Positions 44,396-55,441 are shown, counted from the stretch's first letter. The stretch is DNA of 64,000 bases from Paenibacillus glycinis (GCF_009909185.1 NZ_JAAAMV010000007.1:124001-188000); one strand, 5' to 3'. Notes: a model not told the origin generated them from the sequence alone. Numbers and translations are program-made.

Positions 44396-45361
44396 TTACG
44401 GCCGGCTCGCCATCCCAGCCAGAAAGCTGAGCATGAACTGCACCGCGAGACGAGAGGTCACGTTGCGCACGTCCACGGACGGGTCGATGCAAACGAAATC
44501 GATCCCCTTCACCTGCGGCGAAGCGCCCAAACGGTACAGCGCGTCGAGTGCGTCCCACGGATTCATGCCCCCCGTCCCGATAGCCGGACAGCCCGGAGCG
44601 AAGGCTTGGTCGATGACGTCCACGTCGAAGCTGACGTAGATGGCGTCCGTGCCGTCGCCCGCGAGCTCCAGCGCTTGGTCAAGGATGGGGTCGATGCCCA
44701 TGCGCCGCACGTCGCGCGAGGTGAAGACATGGACGCCCTTGCCGACCACGTAATCGTGGTACGGCTTCGAATTCATGAATCCGCGGATGCCGATCTGCGC
44801 GATATGCCTTCCTTCTGCGGCGCCGGACTCCAATATGCCGCGGAAGGGCGTGCCGTTGGTCACGCCGCCGTCTTCGAAATTGCGCACGTCGTGGTGCGCG
44901 TCGAAATGGATGATCCCGATTTTCCGGTCGGGGTAACGTCCGGCGAACGCTTTGACCGACGGGCAGCTAATCGAATGGTCGCCGCCGATGACGATCGGCA
45001 CGAGCGACGGCTGCCCCTCGTACAACGCGCGCAGGCTCTCCTCGATGCGCCGATGGCTTTCCGCGATGTCCGTCGCATGCATCTGGATGTCGCCGAGATC
45101 GCGAACGGCCATGTCCTGCAGATCGACGCCGTATTCCATGGAATAGGTCGTGAACGACTTGAACGCGGCGCGGATCGCCGCAGGCGTAGTCGAAGCGCTC
45201 GAGATCGAGATCGACGGCTTGGAAAGCGGCACGCCGACGATCCCCGCCAGCAGGGGCTCCATGCCGTCCCATTGGCGAATCCAATGCGCGACCTTCGTCT
45301 CCAGGCGGTCTCGGAACGCGGCTTGCTCGGGCGTCTTCAGAAAAGGAATCTCCCCGCTCAT
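44396..45361 (-). CDS. hutG: Formimidoylglutamase
   Basis: Arginase-fold Mn enzyme of 321 residues. Metal ligands are in IGGDHS, FDAHHD and SFDVDVID. It converts formimidoylglutamate to glutamate and formamide, the last step of histidine degradation. ATG 45361 follows GGGGAGGAG and overlaps the hutI stop as ATGA. It is last in the hutH-hutU-hutI-hutG operon. Confidence 0.94.
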   Translation of the reverse strand: MSGEIPFLKTPEQAAFRDRLETKVAHWIRQWDGMEPLLAGIVGVPLSKPSISISSASTTPAAIRAAFKSFTTYSMEYGVDLQDMAVRDLGDIQMHATDIAESHRRIEESLRALYEGQPSLVPIVIGGDHSISCPSVKAFAGRYPDRKIGIIHFDAHHDVRNFEDGGVTNGTPFRGILESGAAEGRHIAQIGIRGFMNSKPYHDYVVGKGVHVFTSRDVRRMGIDPILDQALELAGDGTDAIYVSFDVDVIDQAFAPGCPAIGTGGMNPWDALDALYRLGASPQVKGIDFVCIDPSVDVRNVTSRLAVQFMLSFLAGMASRP

Positions 45362-46671
45362 GTTATCGTCTCCTCCCCATTGTCCCGCGGCTTCGCGATT
45401 TGCCGATTCCATACGGCGACGTTTCCGTTCTTGATCACGCCGAACGTGTGGTTAATGCCGAAATGGTACGGCAAATACGCAAGATTCGGCGCATCGAACA
45501 GCGCCAGGTCCGCGCGCTTCCCCGTTTCGATCGAACCGATCCGGTCGCCGCGTCCGATCGCGCTTGCCGCATTGATCGTGCAGGCCGTCAGAATCTCTTC
45601 CGGCGTCATTTTCAAATTCAGCGAGGCCAGCATGATCACCAGCTGCATGGATTCGGTCGGACAGGAGCCGGGGTTGTAGTCCGTCGACAGGGACACGGGC
45701 AGGTTGAAGCGGTCCATCATCTCCCGGGCGCGGGCATGCCGATTCAGTCCAAGGTTGAACGAGGTCCCCGGCAGCAGCACCGGGATGACGCCGTTCGCCG
45801 CGAGCATGCGCAGCCCGTCATCCGATGCGGCCAGCAGATGCTCTGCGGAGATTGCTCGGACCTCCCCCGCTAATTCGGTCCCGCCGAGCGACTGGATCTC
45901 GTCGGCATGAATTTTGGAGCGCAATCCGTGCCGCTGCCCCGCAAGCAGGATACGGCGCGACTGCTCGACGGTAAAGACCCCGTGTTCGCAAAACACGTCG
46001 CAGAACTCGGCAAGCCCTTGCCCCGCCACTTCGGGAAGCATCTCGCAGACGAGGTCCGCGTATTCGTCGGCCCGCCCCCGGTACTCGGGCGGCACGGCGT
46101 GGGCACCCATGAACGTCGACACCACGTCGACGGGATGCGTGTCGTTCAGCCGTTTGGCCGCGCGCAGCTGCTTCAGCTCCTCCTCGAGCGAGAGGCCGTA
46201 GCCGCTCTTCGCTTCCACCGTCGTCACGCCTTGCAGCAGCATGATGTCGAGACTCCGGCGCGCCTTCTCGTACAGCTCCTGTTCGCTTGACGCGCGGGTC
46301 GCCTGAACGGTGCTCAGAATGCCGCCGCCCTGCGCCAAAATATCCAAATAAGGAACGCCGGAACGCTTGAGCGCCAGCTCGTGCTCGCGCGACCCGCCAT
46401 GCACCAGATGCGTGTGCGGATCGACGAGGCCCGGGGTGATCAGGCATCCGCCGGCGTCGAGCGTCTCCGCGATCTCAACGCCTGCCAACGCGTGCAATAC
46501 GTCCGCTTCGGGCCCGACAAGCGCGATTCGGCCGTCCCGGATCGCGATCGCGGCATGCGGAATCTCCCGGATTTCCTTCATCTCCGCCCCATAACGAGGC
46601 GCGTTCCCGACTGGGGTAACCAGACGGCCGATTCCCGTCAACAGCAGGTCGATTCGTTCGATGATCGTCAT
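45358..46671 (-). CDS. hutI: Imidazolonepropionase
   Basis: Amidohydrolase of 437 residues; metal motif DPHTHLVHGG, with later HAHAVPPEY-region His and Asp in STDYNPGSCPT. It hydrolyses imidazolonepropionate to formimidoylglutamate. ATG 46671 directly abuts GAGGAG, an unusually short spacing, so initiation may depend on the upstream gene or be weak. The stop overlaps the hutG start (ATGA). Confidence 0.95.
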   Translation of the reverse strand: MTIIERIDLLLTGIGRLVTPVGNAPRYGAEMKEIREIPHAAIAIRDGRIALVGPEADVLHALAGVEIAETLDAGGCLITPGLVDPHTHLVHGGSREHELALKRSGVPYLDILAQGGGILSTVQATRASSEQELYEKARRSLDIMLLQGVTTVEAKSGYGLSLEEELKQLRAAKRLNDTHPVDVVSTFMGAHAVPPEYRGRADEYADLVCEMLPEVAGQGLAEFCDVFCEHGVFTVEQSRRILLAGQRHGLRSKIHADEIQSLGGTELAGEVRAISAEHLLAASDDGLRMLAANGVIPVLLPGTSFNLGLNRHARAREMMDRFNLPVSLSTDYNPGSCPTESMQLVIMLASLNLKMTPEEILTACTINAASAIGRGDRIGSIETGKRADLALFDAPNLAYLPYHFGINHTFGVIKNGNVAVWNRQIAKPRDNGEETIT

Positions 46672-46866
46672 CTCCTCAATGGTTTTGCGATGCTTCTTGA
46701 GTTCACTGCTCGGCGAGCAAAAACAGCTTCGGAAGCATAAGCTCGGTTTTTGCGATACGTCGTGAATCTGCTTCTAAGCGAGCATAAACCACTTCGCAGG
46801 CCCAAGCCGACCACGATACGGATCGGCTTACAGCCATGCTTCGGTCTCGCGAATACGAATCGCGGA

Positions 46867-48540
46867 CTATTCGCGCATCGGCACGCGGATGCCGTGCTTC
46901 TCCGCGGTCTCGATCGCTTCGTCGTAGCCGGCGTCCACGTGACGGATCACGCCCATGCCCGGATCGGACGTCAACACGCAGCGAAGGCGTTCCGCCGCTT
47001 CGTCGGTGCCGTCCGCCAAGACGACCATGCCGGCATGCAGGGAGTAACCCATGCCGACGCCGCCTCCGTGATGGACGGACACCCAGGATGCCCCGGCCGA
47101 CGTATTGATCAGCGCGTTCAGAATCGCCCAATCGCCCACCGCGTCGGAGCCGTCCTTCATTGCCTCCGTTTCCCGATTCGGGGAGGCCACGGAGCCGCAG
47201 TCCAGATGATCGCGGCCGATCACGACCGGCGCTTTCAACTCGCCGCTGCGAACCATTTCATTCAGGGCAAGCCCGAATTTCTCGCGTTCTCCATAGCCAA
47301 GCCAGCAGATGCGCGCCGGGAGCCCCTGGAACGCGACGCGCTCGCGCGCCATCTCGATCCAGCGGCGGAGACGGTCGTTCTCCGGGAACATGCGGAGGAC
47401 CAGCTCATCCGTCTTGCGGATATCCTCCGGATCTCCGGAGAGCGCGGCCCACCGGAACGGGCCTTTGCCTTCGCAGAACAAGGGACGGATGTAAGCAGGC
47501 ACGAAGCCAGGAAAGTCGAATGCGTTCGCTACGCCTTCGTCGAACGCGACCTGACGAATGTTGTTGCCGTAGTCGAACACGACGGAGCCTGCCTGCCGCA
47601 ATTCGAGCATCGCCCGGACGTGGGTCGCCATGCTTGCTTTGGCCAGCCGAATGTAGCGTTCGGGATCGCTTTCCCGCAAAGCGGCGGCTTCTTCGAGCGA
47701 ATAGCCGGCCGGAATGTAACCGACCAGCGGATCATGCGCGGACGTCTGGTCCGTCACGAAATCCGGCTTGATCCCGCGCCGCACGATCGCCGGATAAACG
47801 TCAGCCGCATTCCCCACGAGACCGATGGCGAGCGCCCGGCCTTCGGCAACCGCCTGGTCGGCCAACGCCAGCGCTTCGTCCAGCGTCTCCGCCAGAACGT
47901 CGCAGTACCGCGTCTGAATCCGCCGTTCGATGCGGCTGCGGTCGACTTCGACGGCGATCACGACGCCTTCGTTCATCGTGACGGCCAGCGGCTGCGCGCC
48001 GCCCATTCCCCCGAGGCCCGCCGTCAAGGTCAGCGTGCCCCGGAGCGTGCCGCCCGTATGCTGGCGCGCGGCTTCCGCGAAGGTCTCGTACGTGCCCTGC
48101 AGGATCCCCTGCGTCCCGATGTAGATCCAGCTGCCCGCGGTCATTTGGCCGTACATCATCAGCCCTTTGCGCTCCAGCTCGCGGAAATGCTCCCATGTCG
48201 CCCATTTCGGCACGAGCACGGAGTTGGACAGCAGCACGCGGGGCGCGCGCGCATGCGTGCGGAAGACGCCTACCGGCTTGCCCGATTGAATGAGCAGCGT
48301 TTCGTCGTTCTCCAGCCGGCGAAGCTCGCGCACGATCGCGTCGTAGGAAGCCCAATTGCGGGCCGCTTTGCCGATGCCGCCGTAGACGACCAGCTCCTCG
48401 GGACGCTCCGCGACGTCGGGATCCAGGTTGTTCATCAGCATTCGGAGGGCGGCTTCCTGTACCCAGCCTTTGCAGGATAGTGCCGCGCCGCGCGGGGCAC
48501 GGATGTCGCGATGCGGATCGGTTGGCTTATTCGTCGTCAT
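46867..48540 (-). CDS. hutU: Urocanate hydratase
   Basis: NAD-dependent urocanase of 557 residues, the normal length. Conserved blocks: [35 protein letters not shown], and the later [17 protein letters not shown]. It hydrates urocanate to imidazolonepropionate. GGGAGGATT precedes ATG 48540. It lies 29 bases after hutH and 195 bases before hutI. Confidence 0.96.
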   Translation of the reverse strand: MTTNKPTDPHRDIRAPRGAALSCKGWVQEAALRMLMNNLDPDVAERPEELVVYGGIGKAARNWASYDAIVRELRRLENDETLLIQSGKPVGVFRTHARAPRVLLSNSVLVPKWATWEHFRELERKGLMMYGQMTAGSWIYIGTQGILQGTYETFAEAARQHTGGTLRGTLTLTAGLGGMGGAQPLAVTMNEGVVIAVEVDRSRIERRIQTRYCDVLAETLDEALALADQAVAEGRALAIGLVGNAADVYPAIVRRGIKPDFVTDQTSAHDPLVGYIPAGYSLEEAAALRESDPERYIRLAKASMATHVRAMLELRQAGSVVFDYGNNIRQVAFDEGVANAFDFPGFVPAYIRPLFCEGKGPFRWAALSGDPEDIRKTDELVLRMFPENDRLRRWIEMARERVAFQGLPARICWLGYGEREKFGLALNEMVRSGELKAPVVIGRDHLDCGSVASPNRETEAMKDGSDAVGDWAILNALINTSAGASWVSVHHGGGVGMGYSLHAGMVVLADGTDEAAERLRCVLTSDPGMGVIRHVDAGYDEAIETAEKHGIRVPMRE

Positions 48541-48569
48541 AACGGAATCCTCCCATGGCTTGCGATTGG

Positions 48570-50099
48570 TTAAAACAAAGGCCCTGCTACGGCTTCCACC
48601 GCTTCCAGCCACTCGCCGGACAGCAGCGCCGCCGCGGTTTTCTCGATATCCCCGGACGTGGAGCGGTCTTCCGTGACCGGCGGCACGAGGGCGCGCAGCT
48701 TGGCGTAGAGCACGCGCGTCGCCGGAGCCAGCCCGTCGATCCCGACGAACTCGGCCGCTTCGGCCGCGCAGATCAATTCGATCGCCAGCACCTTGGCCGC
48801 GTTGTCGACGACCTGGACCGCATGCCTGGCCGCCGTCGTCCCCATCGATACGTGGTCCTCTTGGTTGGCCGACGAAGGAATCGAATCCACGCTCGCGGGG
48901 TGGGCCAGCACTTTATTCTCCGATACGAGCGAGGCGCTGACGTACTGCGTGATCATCAGGCCGGACGCGAGGCCCGGATCGTGGCTGAGGAAAGAAGGCA
49001 AACCGCCGGACAACGCCGGATTCACGAGCCGTTCGGTACGGCGTTCGGCAATGTTCGCGAGCTCGCTCATGCCGATCTTCAGAAAATCCATCGCGAACGC
49101 GATCGGCTGCCCGTGGAAATTGCCGCCCGAGATGACCTGCCCGTCTTCCAGGAACAGCAGCGGATTATCCGTCGCGGAATTAATCTCGATCGCGAGTTTA
49201 TCCTGCGCGTATGCCAGCACCTGCCGGGTCGCGCCGTGCACCTGCGGCAGGCAGCGGAGCGAGTACGCGTCCTGAACCCGGATCTCGCCTTGGCGCGTCG
49301 TTAGTCGGCTGCCCCGCAGCAGCGCGCGAAGATTCTTCGCCACGCCGATCTGTTCGGGATACGGGCGCGCGAGGTGCACCTCTTCCGCGAACGCTTCCGG
49401 AATTCCGCGCAAGCTCTCCAAGGTGAGCGACGCGATCGCGTCGGCGATCTTGGCCAAGCGCAAGGCTTTGACATAGGTCAGCGTGCCGATCGAGGTCATG
49501 ATTTGCGTGCCGTTGATGAGCGCGAGCCCTTCCTTGGCCTGCAGGGCGATCGGCTCGAGTCCCGCGCGCGCCAGCGCTTCGGCGCCCGGAAGCCGCTCGC
49601 CTTGATAGAAGGCCTCGCCTTCGCCCATCAACACCAGCGCGAGATGGGACAGCGGCGCCAAGTCGCCGCTCGCGCCGAGCGACCCTTGCTCGGGCACGAC
49701 CGGATGCACCTCATGATTGATGCAATCGATCAGCAGCTGAAGCGTAACCGGACGAATGCCGGAATACCCTTTGGCCAGCGCATTCGCGCGAAGCAGCATC
49801 AGCGCGCGCACGGTCGGTTCCGGCAAAGCGTTGCCGACGGCGCAGGCATGGCTGCGAATCAAATTGATCTGCAGCTTTGCGGTATCTTGAGGAGAGATAT
49901 GCACGTCGCTGAATTTTCCGAACCCCGTGCTGACGCCGTAAACGACTTTACCGTCGGCAACCAGCCCCTCGACCATCTCCCGGCAGCGTCTCACGCGCTC
50001 GCCGGCTTCGCCGCACAGGGCGACCTTTCGATGTGCAACGGCCACTTCCATGACCCGTTCAGGCGTCAGACTCTGTCCGTCCAGGATGATAGGCGTCAT
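48570..50099 (-). CDS. hutH: Histidine ammonia-lyase
   Basis: 509 residues. The Ala-Ser-Gly that forms the MIO cofactor is in [14 protein letters not shown]. It removes ammonia from histidine to give urocanate, the first step of the pathway. ATG 50099 follows GAGAGGGG; a longer frame from 50165 has no ribosome site. It leads the hut operon. A hairpin lies about 70 bases upstream, but no HutP gene is seen. Confidence 0.96.
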   Translation of the reverse strand: MTPIILDGQSLTPERVMEVAVAHRKVALCGEAGERVRRCREMVEGLVADGKVVYGVSTGFGKFSDVHISPQDTAKLQINLIRSHACAVGNALPEPTVRALMLLRANALAKGYSGIRPVTLQLLIDCINHEVHPVVPEQGSLGASGDLAPLSHLALVLMGEGEAFYQGERLPGAEALARAGLEPIALQAKEGLALINGTQIMTSIGTLTYVKALRLAKIADAIASLTLESLRGIPEAFAEEVHLARPYPEQIGVAKNLRALLRGSRLTTRQGEIRVQDAYSLRCLPQVHGATRQVLAYAQDKLAIEINSATDNPLLFLEDGQVISGGNFHGQPIAFAMDFLKIGMSELANIAERRTERLVNPALSGGLPSFLSHDPGLASGLMITQYVSASLVSENKVLAHPASVDSIPSSANQEDHVSMGTTAARHAVQVVDNAAKVLAIELICAAEAAEFVGIDGLAPATRVLYAKLRALVPPVTEDRSTSGDIEKTAAALLSGEWLEAVEAVAGPLF

Positions 50100-50434
50100 G
50101 TCAACACCCCTCTCTCGTTGTTGAGCGACAAGCAATGTGATGAATCCCCTTTCTTGCTTTAACATAAGAAAGGGACCGGGCGGAAGCTGTCAGCTTCCAC
50201 GCGGTCCCTTTTTGCGAAGGGTGCTATGCGATTGTCCCGTATCCAGCTTTCGCCCATACTTCATCGCAACCCACTCATTTCGATTCGATTGTTGGTTCCA
50301 AGCCCTTTCATTGTCACATGCCGGTTTGAACGTTGTCAATGGCGATGTGCCCGGGCATGTCTGGGGCGCCAGGCTCCCGACACGGCAAAAGGCCGCGCGA
50401 GGGCATACCTCGGCAGCTCTTGCTTGATCCTGAT
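50100..50434. other. 335-base hut upstream region
   Basis: No supported gene. It holds the hairpin at 50169-50213 and presumably the hutH promoter and the 3' end of the glycosidase transcript. I saw no repeated NAG triplets of the HutP type. Confidence 0.45.
50169..50213. terminator. Two-tier hairpin upstream of hutH
   Basis: Outer stem AAAGGGACCG/CGGTCCCTTT and inner stem GGAAGCTG/CAGCTTCC with a one-base loop, T5 after it on the plus strand and TTTCTT on the minus. It can end transcripts from the glycosidase gene or act as a hut leader attenuator. Confidence 0.7.
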
Positions 50435-51718
50435 TCACCCGGCAGGCAGCTCGAACGATCCCGATTCCCGCTCCCCGATCGCGAGTTGCCGATCCCCGGC
50501 GCGCACCTGGATGACCGGCCCTTCCTCGTTGGTTACCGTCAGCCGGCCGTCCCGGATGTCGACGCCGATCCGATTGCCGAGCAGCGCGATCCCTTGCGCC
50601 TTCACCCATTGGAGCTCGCCGGGCAGCTGCGGCGCCACCTCGATCGCCGACCGGTCGGCCAGCGGCCGGACGCCGAGCAGGCCGGTGACGATATTGCCGA
50701 TCACGGAATAGGACACCTCCGGGTATTCCCTGCGCGCCGTCCGCTCGTCGCTCAGCTCGAGCATCGTCCGGAACGCCTCCTCCCGCTCGCCCGATGCGTA
50801 ATAGACGTCCGGCAGATGCGACATTTCCTCCACGTTGGAGACGCCGCCGCGCTTCAGGTCTTCCAGCGCGAGCGCCCGCTTCTCGCCCGGGGGGATCAAG
50901 CCGAAGTAAAGCGGGAGGAAGCTCGCGGCCAAATAATATTCCTCGTACGGCGTTCCGTCCTGAAGGATCGCCCCGTTGAAGCGCCGCTTCCCTTCGTTCC
51001 ACCACTGCGTGTCGTACAGCTCTCGCAGCCGACCCGCCAAGCGTTCGCATTGCTCGGCTTTACCGTCCTCGCCGCGCAGCCGCGACATCGCCGCATAGGC
51101 ATTATACGCCGCGTACTGGGCGGCGACCAGATCGCCGGCGACCTTCGGCGTCAACGCATCCTCCACGTAGGACGCGATCCCGCGCCTGCCCTCGCCGCGA
51201 ATATGGTCGGGAATCCCGTCGCCGTCGCGATCCCACCGCCGCACGTACTCGTTCAAGCTGCGCTCGTAGAATTGCAGGAAGCGCTCGTCCTGCAGATAAT
51301 CGCGGTCGCCGCTCCACAGGTATTGCCGGTAGCAGCAGTCGACGACGTCGAAATTGGCCGGCAGGTTGTACCAGAAATCGGCATCGTTCGTATAATCGTC
51401 CGGGCAAGGAAGCCCGTCCTTCGTGATCTCCCAATACGTGCACCAATCCTTGGACGCGCTGATGTGCGCGGCGAACTGCAGCAGCATGTTCTTCGTGTGC
51501 GCGCCCAAGCCGAGCGCGGCGGCGCCGGCGCTCATATGGGCGACGTCGCGCATGCAGAACGCTTCGCGCCCCGGCAGCGCCGCCTCGTACCAGAGGCCGA
51601 CCGGATCTTCGACCGACGCATAGGCGAGCGCTTGCCCTGTCGCCCATCGCGCTGCCGCATCGAGCCGAGCGGAGGACGATTGCAAAGTAAATGAGCTTGT
51701 AAGCTTGGATTTAGACAT
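50435..51718 (-). CDS. Six-hairpin glycosidase-like protein
   Basis: 427 residues of an (alpha/alpha)6-barrel type: GREAFCMRDVAHMSAGAAAL, NLPANFDVVDCCYRQYLWSGD, and later GALVAAQYAAYNA-like helices with Asp and Glu residues at typical catalytic positions. The nearest families are GH78, GH95 or GH65-like enzymes; I cannot assign one. No signal peptide, so it acts inside the cell. AAGGAGG precedes ATG 51718. It follows the second ABC importer and likely processes its sugar. Confidence 0.7.
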   Translation of the reverse strand: MSKSKLTSSFTLQSSSARLDAAARWATGQALAYASVEDPVGLWYEAALPGREAFCMRDVAHMSAGAAALGLGAHTKNMLLQFAAHISASKDWCTYWEITKDGLPCPDDYTNDADFWYNLPANFDVVDCCYRQYLWSGDRDYLQDERFLQFYERSLNEYVRRWDRDGDGIPDHIRGEGRRGIASYVEDALTPKVAGDLVAAQYAAYNAYAAMSRLRGEDGKAEQCERLAGRLRELYDTQWWNEGKRRFNGAILQDGTPYEEYYLAASFLPLYFGLIPPGEKRALALEDLKRGGVSNVEEMSHLPDVYYASGEREEAFRTMLELSDERTARREYPEVSYSVIGNIVTGLLGVRPLADRSAIEVAPQLPGELQWVKAQGIALLGNRIGVDIRDGRLTVTNEEGPVIQVRAGDRQLAIGERESGSFELPAG

Positions 51719-51773
51719 GGACAGCCGATGCCTCCTTATCGCTGGAATCGCGTTAATCGCGTGCTGGAACCAC

Positions 51774-52670
51774 TCAGCCTTTGACGGAGCCGAGCGTGAT
51801 GCCGCCGATGAAATACTTCTGCAGGAACGGGTACACGCACAGGATCGGAACCGTCACGACGATCGTCGTCGCCGCCCGCAGCGTGAGCGGGGACAAGCCT
51901 TGGAATTTATGCAGCATGAGCTGCTGGTCGCGGATCTGCTGCGTCGCCTCGACCTCCAGGAGCAGCCGGCGCAAGTATACTTGAAGCGTATCGAATTTGC
52001 CGTTGAAATTGTACAGGATGACGTCGAACCAGGAGTTCCAATGCCCCACCGCCGCGTAGATGGACACGGCCGCGAATACCGGCATCGCCACCGGAATCAC
52101 GATGCGCCAATAGATGCGAAGCTCGCCGGCGCCGTCGATCCGCGCGGATTCGAACAGCGCTTCCGGCAGATCGGAGATGTACGACGCCATGAGCAGCATG
52201 AAGTAGGCGTTGATCAGGCTCGGAATCCAATACACCTGGAACGTGTTCGTCAGATGCAGTTGGTTCATCAGAATGTACGTCGGAATGATGCCCCCGCTGA
52301 AGTACATCGTCACGAAGAAGAGGATGCGCATGAATTTGCGCCCGGAGAACGTCCGGATGCTGACGATGTAGGACAGCAACCCCGTCATGAACAAGCAGGT
52401 GCCGGTGCCGATCGCGACGCGCAGCACGGACCAGCCGAGGCCCTTCAGCAGGTTTTCGTTCTCGAACAGCATGCCGTAGGCCGCGTACGATACCTTCCGC
52501 GGGAAGAAATAAATGCCGCCGCGCGCCGCGTCCGTGCCGTCGTTGAACGACAGCGCGAGCAGGTTGATGAACGGATAGATGACGACAAAGCCGAGCAACA
52601 GCAGCACCGCGATAATGGCGACGTCCGCCGCCCGGCTTGCCCATGAGGTTCGCATCGATTTGATTTCCAT
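51774..52670 (-). CDS. ABC sugar permease, LplC/YtcP type (second system)
   Basis: 298 residues, six membrane helices; EAA loop LFESARIDGAGELRIYWRIV and C-terminal KYFIGGITLGSVKG. It pairs with the permease upstream; the gap is 19 bases. AAGAGG precedes ATG 52670. Confidence 0.93.
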   Translation of the reverse strand: MEIKSMRTSWASRAADVAIIAVLLLLGFVVIYPFINLLALSFNDGTDAARGGIYFFPRKVSYAAYGMLFENENLLKGLGWSVLRVAIGTGTCLFMTGLLSYIVSIRTFSGRKFMRILFFVTMYFSGGIIPTYILMNQLHLTNTFQVYWIPSLINAYFMLLMASYISDLPEALFESARIDGAGELRIYWRIVIPVAMPVFAAVSIYAAVGHWNSWFDVILYNFNGKFDTLQVYLRRLLLEVEATQQIRDQQLMLHKFQGLSPLTLRAATTIVVTVPILCVYPFLQKYFIGGITLGSVKG

Positions 52671-52689
52671 CTGCCTGGTTCCTCTTTTC

Positions 52690-53595
52690 CTAGAAAATCG
52701 ATGATTCCATATAACGCTTGGACAGGCGGTTCGCGATAAAGACGAGCACGAGGCCGATCAAGCTCTTCATGAGGCCGACGGCGGTTCCGTACGAGTAGTT
52801 GCCGAGCTGCACGCCGAAGCGGTACACGTACGTGTCGATGACTTCGTAGTGATCCTGCGTGAGCGGATTGCCGATCAGCAGCTGCTGCTCAAAGCCGGCG
52901 TTCAGGATGCCGCCGATCGCCAGGATGAACAGGAGCACGGCCGTCGAGCGAATGCCCGGCACCGTAATATGGCGAATGAGCCCGAAGCGGCCGAGCCCGT
53001 CCACGCGCCCCGCCTCGTACTGCTCTTTATCGATGCCCGCCATGGCGGACAAGTAGATGATGGCGGAGAAGCCCATGTCCTTCCACACGTTGCTGCTGAC
53101 CAGAATGCCCCAGAAATAATTGCCGTTCGTCAGGAACGCGAGCGGCTCGTCGATGAAGCCGAGCTTTATCAATATATCGTTCAGAACCCCGTCGCTTCCC
53201 AGCATCGTGATGAGGATGTTGGCGACAACCACCCACGAGATAAAATACGGAATGTACGACAGCGATTGAATGGTCTTCTTGAATGCGCGCCCCTTGACCT
53301 CGTTCAGCAGCAGGGCCAGGAGAATCGGCGCCGGAAAGCCGAACAGCAGGTTCAAGCCGCTGATTACCAGCGTGTTGCGCATGATTTGCAGAAAGTTCGG
53401 CTCGTGGAAGAACCGGATGAAATTATCGAATCCGACCCAGTTCGAGAACATGGAATGTCCCGGCACATAGTTCTGAAAGGAAATCAGCAAGCCGTACATC
53501 GGGTAATACGAGAACATCAGCACCCAGACGATCATCGGCAGACAAAGCAGCCAGATTTGCCGTTCGCGCCGCACTCTTTTCCATACTGCTGCCAT
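52690..53595 (-). CDS. ABC sugar permease, LplB type (second system)
   Basis: 301 residues with six membrane helices; FSYYPMYGLLISFQNYVPGH near the N-terminus and EAA loop QYEAGRVDGLGRFGLIRHI. ATG 53595 is chosen because GGAGG lies 8 bases upstream. It partners the LplC-type permease and the binding protein upstream. Confidence 0.93.
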   Translation of the reverse strand: MAAVWKRVRRERQIWLLCLPMIVWVLMFSYYPMYGLLISFQNYVPGHSMFSNWVGFDNFIRFFHEPNFLQIMRNTLVISGLNLLFGFPAPILLALLLNEVKGRAFKKTIQSLSYIPYFISWVVVANILITMLGSDGVLNDILIKLGFIDEPLAFLTNGNYFWGILVSSNVWKDMGFSAIIYLSAMAGIDKEQYEAGRVDGLGRFGLIRHITVPGIRSTAVLLFILAIGGILNAGFEQQLLIGNPLTQDHYEVIDTYVYRFGVQLGNYSYGTAVGLMKSLIGLVLVFIANRLSKRYMESSIF

Positions 53596-53692
53596 TGCGC
53601 AAGCCTCCACTTCCAATCGGTGTCAAAAGAATCGGGGGCCGTTCGCGTCCGGAACGATCCCCCGCCTGCGGTTTGCTCGAGAGCAAGGCGAA

Positions 53693-55408
53693 TTACTGCA
53701 ATTTCGCTAAATTCTTCTTGTATTCTTCCGTGCGGAAAGCCTCGATGTCCTTCAGGCCGAGCTTGACCGCTTTGCCCTGCATGTCGTTGAACGCCTGCAC
53801 GGCCGCGTCCTCCGTCTTGCTCATGACCGCCTTCGCGAAGCCGGTCTTGATCAGGTCCTCGATCTGCTGATTGACGATCGTCAGCGGATTGTCCGCGGTG
53901 AAGACGATGCGTCTGGCGGTATTGTCGTAGATCGTGTCCTTCAGGTTGTCGTTCATCATCTTTTTCCACTTGTCTTCGTCGTTGAAGTTCTGGTCGTACC
54001 ACGCGGTGGACTTGTGATCGTCGCTCATCAGGCCCTGCGGATGATCCAGCCAGATCTGGTTCTGGCCCGTGATCTCGTCCGCTTTGTCGGAATCGAACGT
54101 GCCCGCGAACAGCTTCTGCTTCTGCGCGTCCGTGAACGCCCACGTGCCGTCGCTGTTATACGTCCACGTCGATTCCGGCAGGTTCGGGATGCCCCAGCCG
54201 AGGAGACGCGTCCCGATCGGCGAGATTTCGAAATCCAGGAACTTGATGACGTCCTCCGGATGCGCTTCCTTATCCGTGATGACGGTGTAGTTCCAGCCCG
54301 TCGTATCCTTCGGCGACAGGTACGACGCTTCGGCGCCCGGTGCTTTCAGGGCGATTTGCACATAGCGCTGGTCGTCCGTCCAGTTCGGCTTCGTCGTCTT
54401 CCACACCTCGTGGCCGGCGTTCCAGGACTGCCACCACGGGCCGATATGCCCGATGATCTGCTCGTTCGAGAATTTCAGCTTCCAATCGTCGAACTTGTTC
54501 AGGAAGCTGTCCGGATCCATGAGGCCCTCGCGGTAGAAGCGGTTGTAGAACTTCACGGCTTCGAGACCTTCGGACGTGTTCAGCCAGTGCGTCAGGTTGT
54601 GGTCCGCGTCCTCCTTGTAGCCATCCTTCAGCCCCCAGATGCCGAGCACGCTGTCGAGGTTGTCCGTTACTTGGTCATTCCACGATATCGCGTACGTCTT
54701 TTGGCCCTGCTCGTTCTTCGGATGCGCCGCTACCATCTGCTTCAGCACGTTGTAATAATCGTCCGGCGTTTCGATCTTCGGCGCGCCCATCGCCTGATAC
54801 CAGTCCCAGCGGATATGCGCGCTGTTGTCCGGAATCGGCAGGAGGCCCCAGCCCCGCGGGATTCCCCAAAGCTTGCCGTCTGCATCCAAATAAGAGTTGT
54901 ATTTGTCTCCGAGCTCCTTCTTGATGTTCGGGCCGTACTTGTCCACGAGCGGCGCCAGGTCGATCAGCTTGCCCTGCGAGCGCCATTTGTCGATCGTGTC
55001 GCTGTCGATCGCCGACATGACGCCGGGATAATCGTTGGAGGCCAGCATCAGGTTGAGCTTTTCTTTGCCGTCCACGTCGTACTGCGTTTTCTTGACGTCG
55101 ACGTTGAAATTCTTGAGTAGGTAATCGTGCATCGCGGTCAGCTTCTTCGCGACCTTGTCCGGGTTGTCCTTGTCCGCGGTGTAGTAATCGACGGTGATCG
55201 TTTTGTCCGGAATCGTCCAGCCGAACTCGTTCACCTTCGGGGCGGCAGCGGTATCCGTCGCGTTTTGCTGCGCGTTGGCGGCGGTATTCGCCTTGCTGTC
55301 TCCGCCGTTGTCGGCCGCGTCGTTGCCGTTGCCCGAGCAGCCCGCCAGCAGTCCGCCCGCGAGCAGGACAGAGCCCAGCGCGAGCGCCGTGTTCGTGCGA
55401 AGCTTCAT
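53693..55408 (-). CDS. Lipoprotein sugar-binding protein of an ABC importer (second system)
   Basis: 571 residues with a lipoprotein signal ending LLAGCSG (Cys at about 24), an Ala/Asn-rich linker, then a large LplA-type binding fold. AGGGGG precedes ATG 55408. It is the first gene of the transport group, directly after a two-component pair on the same strand. Ligand unknown. Confidence 0.93.
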   Translation of the reverse strand: MKLRTNTALALGSVLLAGGLLAGCSGNGNDAADNGGDSKANTAANAQQNATDTAAAPKVNEFGWTIPDKTITVDYYTADKDNPDKVAKKLTAMHDYLLKNFNVDVKKTQYDVDGKEKLNLMLASNDYPGVMSAIDSDTIDKWRSQGKLIDLAPLVDKYGPNIKKELGDKYNSYLDADGKLWGIPRGWGLLPIPDNSAHIRWDWYQAMGAPKIETPDDYYNVLKQMVAAHPKNEQGQKTYAISWNDQVTDNLDSVLGIWGLKDGYKEDADHNLTHWLNTSEGLEAVKFYNRFYREGLMDPDSFLNKFDDWKLKFSNEQIIGHIGPWWQSWNAGHEVWKTTKPNWTDDQRYVQIALKAPGAEASYLSPKDTTGWNYTVITDKEAHPEDVIKFLDFEISPIGTRLLGWGIPNLPESTWTYNSDGTWAFTDAQKQKLFAGTFDSDKADEITGQNQIWLDHPQGLMSDDHKSTAWYDQNFNDEDKWKKMMNDNLKDTIYDNTARRIVFTADNPLTIVNQQIEDLIKTGFAKAVMSKTEDAAVQAFNDMQGKAVKLGLKDIEAFRTEEYKKNLAKLQ

Positions 55409-55441
55409 GTGTATCCCCCTAACCGTAATGTGTTTCGTGCG

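Noticed and set aside
44321..48480. Plus-strand frames over the hut operon
   Set aside because: Shadows of hutG, hutI and hutU, with no start signals or recognised domains.
48570..50165. Longer hutH start at 50165
   Set aside because: No ribosome site; ATG 50099 has GAGAGGGG upstream and gives the normal length.
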